Below the pieces are notes generated by a model that was not told the DNA's origin, ran no database searches, and saw nothing but the letters and a program-made list of their open reading frames with translations. From the NCBI GenBank assembly GCA_900554095.1, contig USGC01000033.1, positions 1 through 13,306 of the forward strand: 13,306 bases of DNA, written 5' to 3'. The position numbers were made by a program, and so were the translations under genes. Positions 6,819 to 13,306 of the stretch are shown piece after piece (the stretch's first letter is position 1; each line of letters begins with the position of its first letter). The DNA is from an uncultured bacterium (GTDB lineage: Bacteria > Cyanobacteriota > Vampirovibrionia > Gastranaerophilales > Gastranaerophilaceae).

Positions 6819-8408
6819 ATGATAAACGGTGTAAATACATATTCAAATGCAAATCAGTTAAAAATATATCATCAAAAACCGACGCCACAACCATCATTAG
6901 ATACCCCGCAAAAAACTGATAATAATTTAAAAAAGATTGAACCGTATAAAGCAAGTATTTTTTACATAGCGGATATTCACGGTAAAATGACAAATATGGA
7001 GCGGATATGGACTGTTTCACGTAATTTCGATAACATGCCGGTTAGTAAAGATACTGCAAAGTTGAAATTGTCATCAGGTGATATATTGTTAGGTTCCAAT
7101 CCGATGACAAACCAAGTTGCAAGTGATTTTTTAAACTGGATAGGTGTAACAGCTAACGCCTTGGGGAATCATGAACTTGATGCAACACCGGCTGCATTTT
7201 CAAAAACACTGCAAAATGCAAACTATAGTTTGCTTGCGGTAAATACGGAAGTAAATCCCCAAAGCGAAATGTACGGAAAAATAAAAAAATCAATAATCGA
7301 AGAACACAATGGACAGAAATACGGTATTATAGGCACCGCACCGTCTGATGTTCTTGAGCGTGTAGGCACAAGAGAATCTCTTGATGACATTAAGGTGGAC
7401 AACGTTGAGACTACAATTAAAAAAATTCAGGACGAAGTAAACAAGCTTGAAGCTCAAGGCGTTAACAAAATAATACTTATTTCACACAGCGGCAAGGATG
7501 TTGATAAAACAATTGCCGAAAATACATCCGGTTTGGATATAATTTTAGGTGCACATACACATGATTTATATAAAGGTGTTAAAGAAAAAGACAACCTTTT
7601 GTATTCCAAAGACGGAAAACCGGTAGTTCTTACCCAGATTGGTAAAGATGGAGAATATGCTGGAGTTTTAAATGTAGAATTTGATGACAAAGGGTATTTG
7701 GTAAAATTACAAAATAACGTTTTTAGAACAGGTGGTTTTAACCGCACATTACCAATGAAGACAGCCGTTGAAAATATAATTGGAAAGCCTGAAGTTTTGG
7801 GTAAAATAAGTTATGCAGATCCGGCGCCAAAGCACCGCTTAATCGTTAACAATCCGCATGGGAATATTATTGTAGATGCAATTAAAAAAGAATTAGATAC
7901 GGATATTGCAATACTGAATGCCGGAAATATCAGAGGATACTTTACTGAAGGCGAAGTAGATTCAAGGCGCATAAATGATGTTACTCCATTTGAAGATAAA
8001 ATGATGATTTGCAGTTTAACAGAAAAACAAATCGTTGATGCAATTAAACATGGCGGAAAATCATTCCTTAAAACTGATAATAAACCGGGAATTTTACTGG
8101 TGTCAGGACTTAACTATACTATGGATGATAAAGGGAAATTGCTTAACCTGACCTATATTGATAAAGCCGGCGTCCGACACAGCATAGATGTGGATAATCC
8201 GCGTACTGATAAAAAATATACTGTAGGTTGTGATGATTTCTTTGCTTATGGCGGCGATGACTATCTGCCCGTGAACCCTAATCCCGATTATGTTTTGAAA
8301 AAGTTTGATGTTGATAAAAACGTTTATACCGCAAAATACATTAAAGAATTAAATACACCTATCGAGATTAAAGATGACGGCAGAATTAAAATAGTAAAGG
8401 CTAATTAA
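6819..8408 (+). CDS. 5'-nucleotidase / UshA-family metallophosphatase lacking a signal peptide
   Basis: This 529-residue protein has the two-domain build of the 5'-nucleotidase / 2',3'-cyclic phosphodiesterase family. The N-terminal calcineurin-like metallophosphatase domain (about 45-300) shows all the metal-site motifs: DIHG (D52, H54), SGD (D88), GNHE (N117, H118), ISHSG (H223) and GAHTH (H246, H248). The C-terminal 5'-nucleotidase domain (about 330-510) shows NAGNIRG (N370, R372), the TPFEDKM loop and FFAYGGDDY, the usual substrate-binding regions. The expected reaction is dephosphorylation of nucleotides or related phosphoesters at a two-metal centre. Members are normally periplasmic or surface-anchored, but residues 1-44 are hydrophilic and contain no Sec signal. 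It therefore appears cytoplasmic or exported by another route. It lies 27 bases after the split peptidase gene, probably in the same transcript, with AAAGG before the ATG. Its 3' end overlaps the convergent sigma-factor gene by 4 bases. Confidence 0.88.
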   Translation: MINGVNTYSNANQLKIYHQKPTPQPSLDTPQKTDNNLKKIEPYKASIFYIADIHGKMTNMERIWTVSRNFDNMPVSKDTAKLKLSSGDILLGSNPMTNQVASDFLNWIGVTANALGNHELDATPAAFSKTLQNANYSLLAVNTEVNPQSEMYGKIKKSIIEEHNGQKYGIIGTAPSDVLERVGTRESLDDIKVDNVETTIKKIQDEVNKLEAQGVNKIILISHSGKDVDKTIAENTSGLDIILGAHTHDLYKGVKEKDNLLYSKDGKPVVLTQIGKDGEYAGVLNVEFDDKGYLVKLQNNVFRTGGFNRTLPMKTAVENIIGKPEVLGKISYADPAPKHRLIVNNPHGNIIVDAIKKELDTDIAILNAGNIRGYFTEGEVDSRRINDVTPFEDKMMICSLTEKQIVDAIKHGGKSFLKTDNKPGILLVSGLNYTMDDKGKLLNLTYIDKAGVRHSIDVDNPRTDKKYTVGCDDFFAYGGDDYLPVNPNPDYVLKKFDVDKNVYTAKYIKELNTPIEIKDDGRIKIVKAN

Positions 8409-9067
8409 TACCCGTACTGTTCTTTGGCGTTTAAGTATTCTTTAACGGTATTCAATGAAGCTTGAACTATCCTTGTTACTCTGGAAGATGACAGGCCGAC
8501 CTGTTTTGCAATATCTTTTACCTGCATGTTACGGTAAAATCTGTATTCTACAACGGTTCTTTCTTTAGGCGGAAGTTTTGAAATTGCTTCTCTAATCATT
8601 CTGCCCATTTCAGTAATTTCTGCGTTTTCATCCGGCATGGCATGCGGGTCTTTTAAAAAGTCAAACGGTGAATCGTTATCGCTTGCCGCAGCCGCAAGAC
8701 CGTCAATAGAAAGCACTGTTTCGTAAATTGTTTCACGAACTTTAGCTTTTTCCATATCCATGCCTTCAACTGCTTCATCCTGGTCATATTCAGTATCGGC
8801 TTTATGCTTGAGTGAATACCACTTGTAGCGTATTCTTAATTCGTTTCTTATAGCCCATCGTACAGCGGTTGCAATATAGGCTGCATTGTATTTTTCCAAT
8901 TGTTCAGGAGTTTTGTTTTTGATAAGAGCCTGGATTGCAATAATACCGATTGACAAAAGTTCTTCGTATTCCACCATATGAGACGGAATGCGTCTGTGTT
9001 CTACCCTTGCCACCTTCTGTACTATATCTAAATATTCTTTTAATTTATTTTTATCTTGCATAATCAT
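8405..9067 (-). CDS. Sigma-70 family RNA polymerase sigma factor, FliA/WhiG-like (sigma-28 type)
   Basis: This 220-residue protein carries sigma region 2 at about 11-90 (VEYEELLSIGIIAIQALIK, then YIATAVRWAIRNELR, the -10 recognition and core-binding helices). Region 4 is at about 157-212 (AISKLPPKERTVVEYRFYRN, then the helix-turn-helix VKDIAKQVGLSSSRVTRIVQASL). The length and the SSSRVTRI recognition helix fit the FliA group, which has no region 1. The segment between (91-156) is acidic and only loosely like region 3. It follows flhB by 17 bases on the same strand, and a flagellar context favours control of late flagellar promoters. Another alternative sigma role cannot be excluded, since cyanobacterial relatives keep several group 3 factors. 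There is no clear Shine-Dalgarno before ATG 9067 or the in-frame ATG at 9061, so translation may depend on coupling to flhB. Confidence 0.85.
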   Translation of the reverse strand: MIMQDKNKLKEYLDIVQKVARVEHRRIPSHMVEYEELLSIGIIAIQALIKNKTPEQLEKYNAAYIATAVRWAIRNELRIRYKWYSLKHKADTEYDQDEAVEGMDMEKAKVRETIYETVLSIDGLAAAASDNDSPFDFLKDPHAMPDENAEITEMGRMIREAISKLPPKERTVVEYRFYRNMQVKDIAKQVGLSSSRVTRIVQASLNTVKEYLNAKEQYGY

Positions 9068-9084
9068 GATTATTTAACTAGGCT

Positions 9085-10161
9085 TTATTTTATTTTACCC
9101 TGATTTTTGTTATTTTTCAAGTTGTAAACAAAAAGTAAAATTTCTGCAACAGCTTTGTATAATTCCGGAGGAATTTGGCGGTTCAAATCGACCATCTTAA
9201 AAAGCGCACGTGCAACCGGAGCATTTTCTATGACAGGAATATTGTGCTCGCGGGCAATTTTTATAATTTTTTTTGCAATCAACTCTGTGCCTTTTGCAAT
9301 TAAAGTTGGTGATTCCATCTCTTCAGCCTTGTATTTTAAAGCGCATGCAACGTGGGTCGGGTTTGTAACAACAAAGTCTGCATCAGGAACAGCATCCATC
9401 ATCCCTCTTTGAAGCATTTGCATGCGGCGCTGGCGAAGCGCAGCTTTTACATTAGGATCGCCTTCAGTGTTTTTGTATTCATCTTTAATTTCTTTAAAAG
9501 ACATTTTCTGGTCTTTTAAAAATTTCCATTTAGTAACGCCATAATCGGCTGCCGATATTACGAGAAAGGCAATACAAGCTTTAAAGATAAATTCTGTGAT
9601 AAGCTTCCCGAATTCAATCATAACGGCGAAGTTGTTGTCTATTGCTGCAAGCATAAGAATGTTTTCAATGTGTGCCATATAAACACTCCAGCCAATATAG
9701 CCAAGAAGCACAACTTTAACAATGTTTTTGAATAATTCAAAGAGTGTTTTTATGGACATTATATTTTTAAAATACTTTGTAGGATTTAACTTATCAAGCT
9801 TAGGAGCAAGGGGGGCTGTAGCAACTAAGGGGCCGACCTGGATAAAGTCCGCCATAATTGCAACAAACCATGCCAAAAACAGTATCGGTCCAATAATCAA
9901 AACCGCGACTTTAACAGTTATTGTAAAAATATAAGTAAGTCCAACCTTATCAAGATGCCCGTTCGGAATTTGTTCATAAAGAAGTGTAAACAACTGCGCA
10001 ATTTGGTTCCAGATAAACGGCGCTAAGGCTGTTATAGCAATAAAAAGAATAAGCAGCGAAATTGCGGTTGAAAAATCTTTTGACTTTACAACCTGGCCTT
10101 CCTTGCGAGCCTGTTCAAGCTTTCTAGGCGTCGCATCAAACTGTTTATCTTCATCACCCAT
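9085..10161 (-). CDS. flhB: Flagellar type III export protein FlhB
   Basis: This 358-residue protein has the usual FlhB length and layout. An N-terminal cytoplasmic segment with the family motif ATPRKLEQARKEGQVVKSKD (10-29) is followed by four membrane segments (about 31-50, 80-102, 140-162 and 185-207). The cytoplasmic domain contains KDQKMSFKEIKDEYKNTEGDP (217-236) and the self-cleaving motif NPTH (267-270); cleavage is expected between N267 and P268. Known for the family: FlhB is part of the export gate at the flagellar base, and its cleavage plus contact with FliK switches export from rod/hook proteins to filament proteins. NPTH rather than other variants, together with flagellar genes nearby, argues for flagellum over virulence secretion. 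AAGGAAG is well placed before the ATG. It probably heads a flhB-sigma operon with its own promoter. flhA does not follow directly. Confidence 0.96.
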   Translation of the reverse strand: MGDEDKQFDATPRKLEQARKEGQVVKSKDFSTAISLLILFIAITALAPFIWNQIAQLFTLLYEQIPNGHLDKVGLTYIFTITVKVAVLIIGPILFLAWFVAIMADFIQVGPLVATAPLAPKLDKLNPTKYFKNIMSIKTLFELFKNIVKVVLLGYIGWSVYMAHIENILMLAAIDNNFAVMIEFGKLITEFIFKACIAFLVISAADYGVTKWKFLKDQKMSFKEIKDEYKNTEGDPNVKAALRQRRMQMLQRGMMDAVPDADFVVTNPTHVACALKYKAEEMESPTLIAKGTELIAKKIIKIAREHNIPVIENAPVARALFKMVDLNRQIPPELYKAVAEILLFVYNLKNNKNQGKIK

Positions 10162-10175
10162 ACTTCTTCCTTCTT

Positions 10176-10191
10176 AATAAATATTATAGCA
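10176..10191 (-). promoter_or_regulatory. Extended -10 promoter upstream of flhB
   Basis: The minus strand has TGCTATAAT, a perfect TATAAT (10188-10183) with the extended TGn element. There is no good -35 at 17 bases (about TTCATC), which is common for extended -10 promoters. Transcription would start near 10176, leaving a short leader that holds the AAGGAAG ribosome site. It suggests flhB is transcribed by the housekeeping sigma factor rather than by the sigma factor it precedes. Confidence 0.55.
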
Positions 10192-10243
10192 TGGTCAAAT
10201 TTTATGATGAAAAAATTAATTGCGGGGCTCGAGATAATTTGTC

Positions 10244-10894
10244 TTAAGCCTTTTTAGCTGCATCTTCTTGTTTTATTAATTCTTCAGCTTTTTCGGCAAT
10301 TCTGTTTTGCTTATCTGCCCATTCGTACAATTTCATGTTTGTGGGTTCAAATAACTTGAAACAAGGCCAGGCAATTAAATAACCTGATGCGGCTGCGGCT
10401 AATCCCCATAGTAAATTTCGCTGGAATCCTTTTTTAGCAGTCGAGGCAATTTCATCTACTATTTGCGTATTGTTTGATTTAGCTATAGATAATTTTTGGA
10501 AAGTTTCAAGCAGTCCAAATGCTACAAAACCTGCCACAAGCCCCTCTGTAACTTTATAAAGATTTTTCATCCTGCTATATTTGTCATCTGTTTCGTTTCT
10601 TGTGAACATATTTAACAAATGCTCAGATGCTAAAGCCCCTGCAATTCCAACTGCCAGCCCTATAAATATATTTCTTTTCAAGCCGCTCTTTGCTAAAGCT
10701 TTTAAATCATTAGTTGAAATGTTGTTTTTGTTAGCTATTGAATTTTTATTTATTGCTTCTAAAACGCCATATGTGCCGCTTGCTAAGCAAACGGCTACAG
10801 ATGATTTACAAGTCTCTTTTAAAAGATTATGCTTACGTTCTTCTGCATTTTTTGAATATTTGTACTTGGATGTAAAATTGGGTTGAATTTGCAT
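10244..10894 (-). CDS. Membrane protein of unknown function made of two repeated two-helix units
   Basis: I do not recognise a named family. The 216 residues contain four hydrophobic segments (about 32-48, 75-93, 116-131 and 159-180), so it should be an inner-membrane protein. The two halves are clearly related. Residues 33-97 (VAVCLASGTYGVLEAI, then NSIANKNNIS, then AKSGLKRNIFIGLAVGIAGAL) align with residues 120-182 (VAGFVAFGLLETFQKL, then SIAKSNNTQ, then AKKGFQRNLLWGLAAAASGYL). Each unit is a helix, a polar loop of about 25 residues starting SIA[NK]xNN, a K[SK]G[LF][KQ]RN junction, and a second helix. The N-terminus contains QPNFTSKY and no signal peptide; the C-terminal 35 residues are charged and helical. 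AGGAGG before the ATG makes the start secure. It lies 48 bases after deoC, beyond a T-rich stretch, so it may be transcribed separately. Confidence 0.7.
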   Translation of the reverse strand: MQIQPNFTSKYKYSKNAEERKHNLLKETCKSSVAVCLASGTYGVLEAINKNSIANKNNISTNDLKALAKSGLKRNIFIGLAVGIAGALASEHLLNMFTRNETDDKYSRMKNLYKVTEGLVAGFVAFGLLETFQKLSIAKSNNTQIVDEIASTAKKGFQRNLLWGLAAAASGYLIAWPCFKLFEPTNMKLYEWADKQNRIAEKAEELIKQEDAAKKA

Positions 10895-10925
10895 AGAACC
10901 TCCTAGATATTATTTTAAAAGTCCT

Positions 10926-10957
10926 AAAAAAAAAAATTGCTATCAAGCTTGAACAAT
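10926..10957 (-). terminator. Weak candidate terminator at the end of deoC
   Basis: On the minus strand a 6-bp stem with one G-T pair (ATTGTT with AGCAAT, 10-base loop) overlaps the last codons and stop of deoC and is followed directly by eleven Ts (10936-10926). The long U-tract favours termination, but the stem is AT-rich and weak, so termination would be partial at best. Confidence 0.4.
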
Positions 10958-11593
10958 CTTTACACCGCTGCTTGTACCGAGGCGTTCAGCTCCTGCTTCT
11001 AGCATTTTAAGTGCTGTTTCTTTGTCTCTTATGCCGCCGGAAGCTTTTACACGAAGGCCGAATGGTGAAACGGTATCATACATAAGTTTGATATCTTCAA
11101 CTTTTGCTCCAACTCCATTTTTTACAAATCCTGTTGATGTTTTGACAAAATCCGCTTTTGCTTCAACGCAAATTTCGCATGCTTTTTTAATTTCGTCTTT
11201 ATCAAGCAGATCTGTTTCAAGAATAACTTTTAGCGGCTTATCTTTGCAAAATGCTTTAACTGTTTCGATGTCTCGTTTTACAAATTCATAATCTTTATCT
11301 TTTAATTTAGAAACATTAATAACCATATCAATTTCATCAGCACCGTCTTCAATAGCTTGAGATGTCTCGTAAGCCTTGACCTCGCTTTTGTTAGCACCTA
11401 GTGGAAACCCTACGACCGTAACGACTTTAACATCACTATCTTGAAGCTGTTCTTTTGCAAAAGAGACATAAAGCGGGTTTACACAAACGCCGAGAAAGTT
11501 AAATTCTTTAGCTTCATTAAAGAATTTTATAAAATCTTCTTTTTTTGCATCTTGTTTTAAAAGCGTGTGTTCAATATGTTTGTTAATATTCAT
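10943..11593 (-). CDS. deoC: Deoxyribose-phosphate aldolase
   Basis: This 216-residue protein is a full-length DeoC of the short bacterial type, a TIM barrel. The Schiff-base lysine is K151 in FVKTSTGF, and the second catalytic lysine is K183 in VKASGGIRD. The conserved acid lies in EIDMVINV (D89 or its neighbour E87), and GFPLGANKSEVKAYE (62-76) and the phosphate-binding end GAERLGTSSG (201-210) are intact. It cleaves 2-deoxyribose-5-phosphate to glyceraldehyde-3-phosphate and acetaldehyde, allowing use of deoxyribonucleosides as a carbon source; it acts in the cytoplasm. It starts 15 bases after metF with AGGAGAG before its ATG, so the two are probably co-transcribed. No other deo genes (phosphorylase, phosphopentomutase) are in the window. 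The protein ends with TGA, showing that TGA is a normal stop in this genome. Confidence 0.96.
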   Translation of the reverse strand: MNINKHIEHTLLKQDAKKEDFIKFFNEAKEFNFLGVCVNPLYVSFAKEQLQDSDVKVVTVVGFPLGANKSEVKAYETSQAIEDGADEIDMVINVSKLKDKDYEFVKRDIETVKAFCKDKPLKVILETDLLDKDEIKKACEICVEAKADFVKTSTGFVKNGVGAKVEDIKLMYDTVSPFGLRVKASGGIRDKETALKMLEAGAERLGTSSGVKIVQA

Positions 11594-11608
11594 GATAAGC
11601 TCTCCTTT

Positions 11609-12493
11609 TTAGAGTATATTTTCAAGTATTTGCGCAGTTGAATCTGACTTGTTAAGAGTGAAAAAGTGCAGCCCTTTAACCTCGGTATCAATCAACTGCT
11701 GACATTGGTAACTGGCAAAATCAATGCCGAGTTTTTTTATGTAATCTTTATCATTTTGATGTTTTTCAAGTTGTTCAATTAAAGCTTTTGGCAGAGTAAC
11801 TCTGGCAAGTTTTACCATTTTTTGAATCTGCAAAAGACTAATTATAGGCATAATACCTGGAATAATAGGAACATCAATACCTTCTTCGCGCACAAGATGT
11901 ACATAATTAAAAAACTTGCTGTTGTCAAAAAACATTTGAGTGAAAATAACTTCAGCGCCTGCATCGATTTTTTTCTTTAAATTTTTAATATCCTGATGAA
12001 TATTTTCGCAATCAATGTGGCCTTCGGGATATCCCGCCGCAGCAATTGAGAAGTTTGAATTTTTCTTTATAAAGTCAGTAAGCTCATTTGCATAATATAA
12101 TTCATCAATACTTTGTGAATAGTTTTCCGGCAAATCACCCCGGAGCGCCAATATATTCTCAATGTTAAGTTTTTTAAAAAAATCTAAGCTTTCTAAAATT
12201 TTCGATTTGGAACTTCCAACACAAGTCAAATGCGGCATTACATCAAGATGTTGTGTTTCTTTTAATTTTGTTAAAATATTTCTGCTTTTTTCGGTGTTTT
12301 TGCCGGCGGCCCCGCAAGTTAAAGAAAAGAACGCCGGTTCAAATCTGTTTAATATTTTTATTTCCTCGCAAAGCGCCTGATTCGGGTCTTCTTTATCTGG
12401 CGGAAAGATTTCAAATGAAATAACAGGCTTAACCCATTCAAAAATGCCGTTATGCTGAGTATTCTTATTCTTATATAAATCTTGCAGCTTCAT
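11609..12493 (-). CDS. metF: Methylenetetrahydrofolate reductase
   Basis: The 294-residue form starting at 12493 matches the MetF family length. Motifs in order are ISFEIFPP (25-32, with the catalytic E28), FFSLTCGAAG (55-64), MPHLTCVG (86-93), ILALRGDLP (114-122, flavin region), AAGYPEGH (152-159), KKKIDAGAEVIFTQMFFD (173-190) and VPIIPGIMPI (208-217). It is expected to reduce 5,10-methylenetetrahydrofolate to 5-methyltetrahydrofolate, using FAD and a reduced nicotinamide, and so to feed methionine synthesis. An in-frame extension to 12595 exists but overlaps the neighbouring prepilin gene and has no family similarity, so the ATG at 12493 is preferred. There is no Shine-Dalgarno; a -10 box ends six bases upstream, suggesting a leaderless message. 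deoC follows at 15 bases. The neighbouring metabolic genes do not form an obvious single pathway. Confidence 0.95.
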   Translation of the reverse strand: MKLQDLYKNKNTQHNGIFEWVKPVISFEIFPPDKEDPNQALCEEIKILNRFEPAFFSLTCGAAGKNTEKSRNILTKLKETQHLDVMPHLTCVGSSKSKILESLDFFKKLNIENILALRGDLPENYSQSIDELYYANELTDFIKKNSNFSIAAAGYPEGHIDCENIHQDIKNLKKKIDAGAEVIFTQMFFDNSKFFNYVHLVREEGIDVPIIPGIMPIISLLQIQKMVKLARVTLPKALIEQLEKHQNDKDYIKKLGIDFASYQCQQLIDTEVKGLHFFTLNKSDSTAQILENIL

Positions 12494-12508
12494 AAGGCAA
12501 TTATAACA
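12493..12508 (-). promoter_or_regulatory. Extended -10 promoter of metF, predicting a leaderless mRNA
   Basis: The minus strand has TGTTATAAT: a perfect TATAAT (12505-12500) with an upstream TGn (12508-12506). Six bases separate it from the metF ATG, so transcription starting at the usual distance would begin at or within a base or two of the A of ATG. No purine-rich ribosome site lies between. No good -35 box was found. The gap to the prepilin gene is only 28 bases, and all of this lies in it. Confidence 0.5.
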
Positions 12509-12521
12509 TGAAGAAATAATT

Positions 12522-13304
12522 TTAACGTGGGAGATTATTAAAATAGTTTTTGTCGGTGAGAGCCTTGTAAGTACATGCAATGCCGTTATATTCATTGGTT
12601 GAATTTAGTGAACAGTAGATGGCATCGTCATTATAAAACGAGTCTTTGTCTCCCATAGGAATAAGTTTACCTCTTTCGTCTAATTGAAATGTAAATAAAT
12701 CTTGTCCCCATATGTTTGGTTTCTTGATATATCCGTTCACATCTACTGTTATAAAAATATTTCCTGATGTTGCTTGGGTGTTATCTATGGTGTTTTCAAT
12801 CATAATTAAACTTCCGTCGCCCAAAAGAAATTGTCCGTCATCAAATAATCTTAAAGCGCTAAGTAGCTGCTTGCTGTAAGTCCGATAACCTGTAAAATTA
12901 CTATCATTTCCCCAACCTTTGTATTGTACGCATTTTTCATTATTACCGCAATCAATTACAACCTTAAAATAAGGTTGAATTAGTCCTTTAAATGCAAACC
13001 GTCCTATATTAGAAGGTATTAATCTTTCACCATGATGAGCTTGGTACATATCAAGAGCCTGTTGAAGTGCAGAGTAATTTTTCTTTAAAGAAGTTTCAAG
13101 CGCCTTGTTTTGATTTCTTGTGATTAATGCAGGCAGAGTTAAAGCGGCAACAATGCCTATAATACCAAGAGTAATTAAAACTTCAGCAAGTGTAAAAGCA
13201 ATACTACATGTACTGGACTTACCGAGCAAAGCCGTGAGAAGACGGGTGTTGAACTTTGTACCTAATTCTGCTGCAATATTTCTACCTGCGTGGCAGTCCC
13301 CCCC
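12522..13304 (-). CDS. Prepilin-like protein (type IV pilin / type II secretion pseudopilin family), probably 5'-truncated at the window edge
   Basis: The frame is open from the right edge to the TAA at 12522-12524 (260 residues). The signal AFTLAEVLITLGIIGIVAA is followed by LTLPALITRNQN, with predicted prepilin peptidase cleavage before FTLAE. The soluble part includes CGNNEKC and a C-terminal pair YCSLN...IACTYKAL, possible disulfides, plus DVNGYIKKPNIWGQDLFTFQLDERG, a segment also seen in weaker form in the left-hand pilin (DINANRKPNKGGKDIFIFSI). The only canonical in-frame start in view is TTG 13229, which would give an 11-residue leader with one Lys but lacks a ribosome site. The frame stays open beyond it with no stop, so the real start is probably outside the contig. 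The two pilins are paralogs at opposite ends and in opposite orientation. The machine they serve is unknown. Confidence 0.85.
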   Translation of the reverse strand, partial: GGDCHAGRNIAAELGTKFNTRLLTALLGKSSTCSIAFTLAEVLITLGIIGIVAALTLPALITRNQNKALETSLKKNYSALQQALDMYQAHHGERLIPSNIGRFAFKGLIQPYFKVVIDCGNNEKCVQYKGWGNDSNFTGYRTYSKQLLSALRLFDDGQFLLGDGSLIMIENTIDNTQATSGNIFITVDVNGYIKKPNIWGQDLFTFQLDERGKLIPMGDKDSFYNDDAIYCSLNSTNEYNGIACTYKALTDKNYFNNLPR

Positions 13305-13306
13305 CC

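Noticed and set aside
6718..7020. Minus-strand 100-codon open frame across the peptidase-nucleotidase junction
   Set aside because: It lies opposite a conserved metallophosphatase N-terminus and has no ribosome site or recognisable domain; it is a shadow frame.
10195..10243. Terminator after the duplicated membrane protein gene
   Set aside because: The CTCGAG and GCCCCGC sequences do not form a stem next to the T-run; only a 5-bp AT stem with a long loop is possible.
12494..12595. Longer metF start adding 34 residues
   Set aside because: The extension overlaps the end of the neighbouring prepilin gene, has no similarity to MetF N-termini and would include the -10 box within the gene. The 294-residue form matches the family.

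Overview
This window looks like one contig from a gut-type, non-photosynthetic relative of Cyanobacteria (Gastranaerophilales / 'Melainabacteria'). The DNA is AT-rich. The lineage clues are two prepilin-like proteins with the signal AFTLAEVLITLGIIG, several proteins of a style I associate with this group (short repeats of the form LxRLExxxFNRTY, and N-terminal PxFTS motifs), and flagellar genes scattered among unrelated genes. This placement is pattern recognition, not a search result. The contig starts with nine Gs and ends with nine Cs, and a prepilin-like gene runs off each end, so both ends look like assembly breaks in multi-copy sequence.

Layout. Positions 3-839 (+) hold a 5'-truncated prepilin-like gene whose leader contains a palindromic repeat. 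Positions 924-1901 (+) encode a secreted protein of unknown function with four copies of a short motif. Positions 1991-4243 (+) form a compact flagellar operon (fliJ, a fliK-like hook-length gene and a rod/hook-family gene) with overlapping ends, closed by a clear intrinsic terminator. Positions 4281-5291 (-) encode a stand-alone TOPRIM protein. Positions 5388-8408 (+) hold a papain-like cysteine peptidase gene broken by one in-frame TGA, followed by a cytoplasmic-looking member of the 5'-nucleotidase family.

The rest is on the minus strand. In transcription order it contains a prepilin-like gene (from the right edge to 12522), metF, deoC, a four-helix membrane protein built from an internal duplication, flhB and a FliA-type sigma factor. 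flhB and the sigma factor form a second flagellar unit, joining an export-gate component to the likely regulator of late flagellar genes. metF and deoC are adjacent metabolic genes in folate and deoxyribonucleoside metabolism.

No tRNA, rRNA, CRISPR array, transposase or prophage gene was seen, and no gap between genes exceeds about 100 bases. The best leads are the peptidase gene split between its catalytic residues, the palindromic element read in frame in a prepilin leader, the 14-bp inverted repeat covering the fliJ start codon, the orphan TOPRIM protein, and a predicted leaderless metF transcript.
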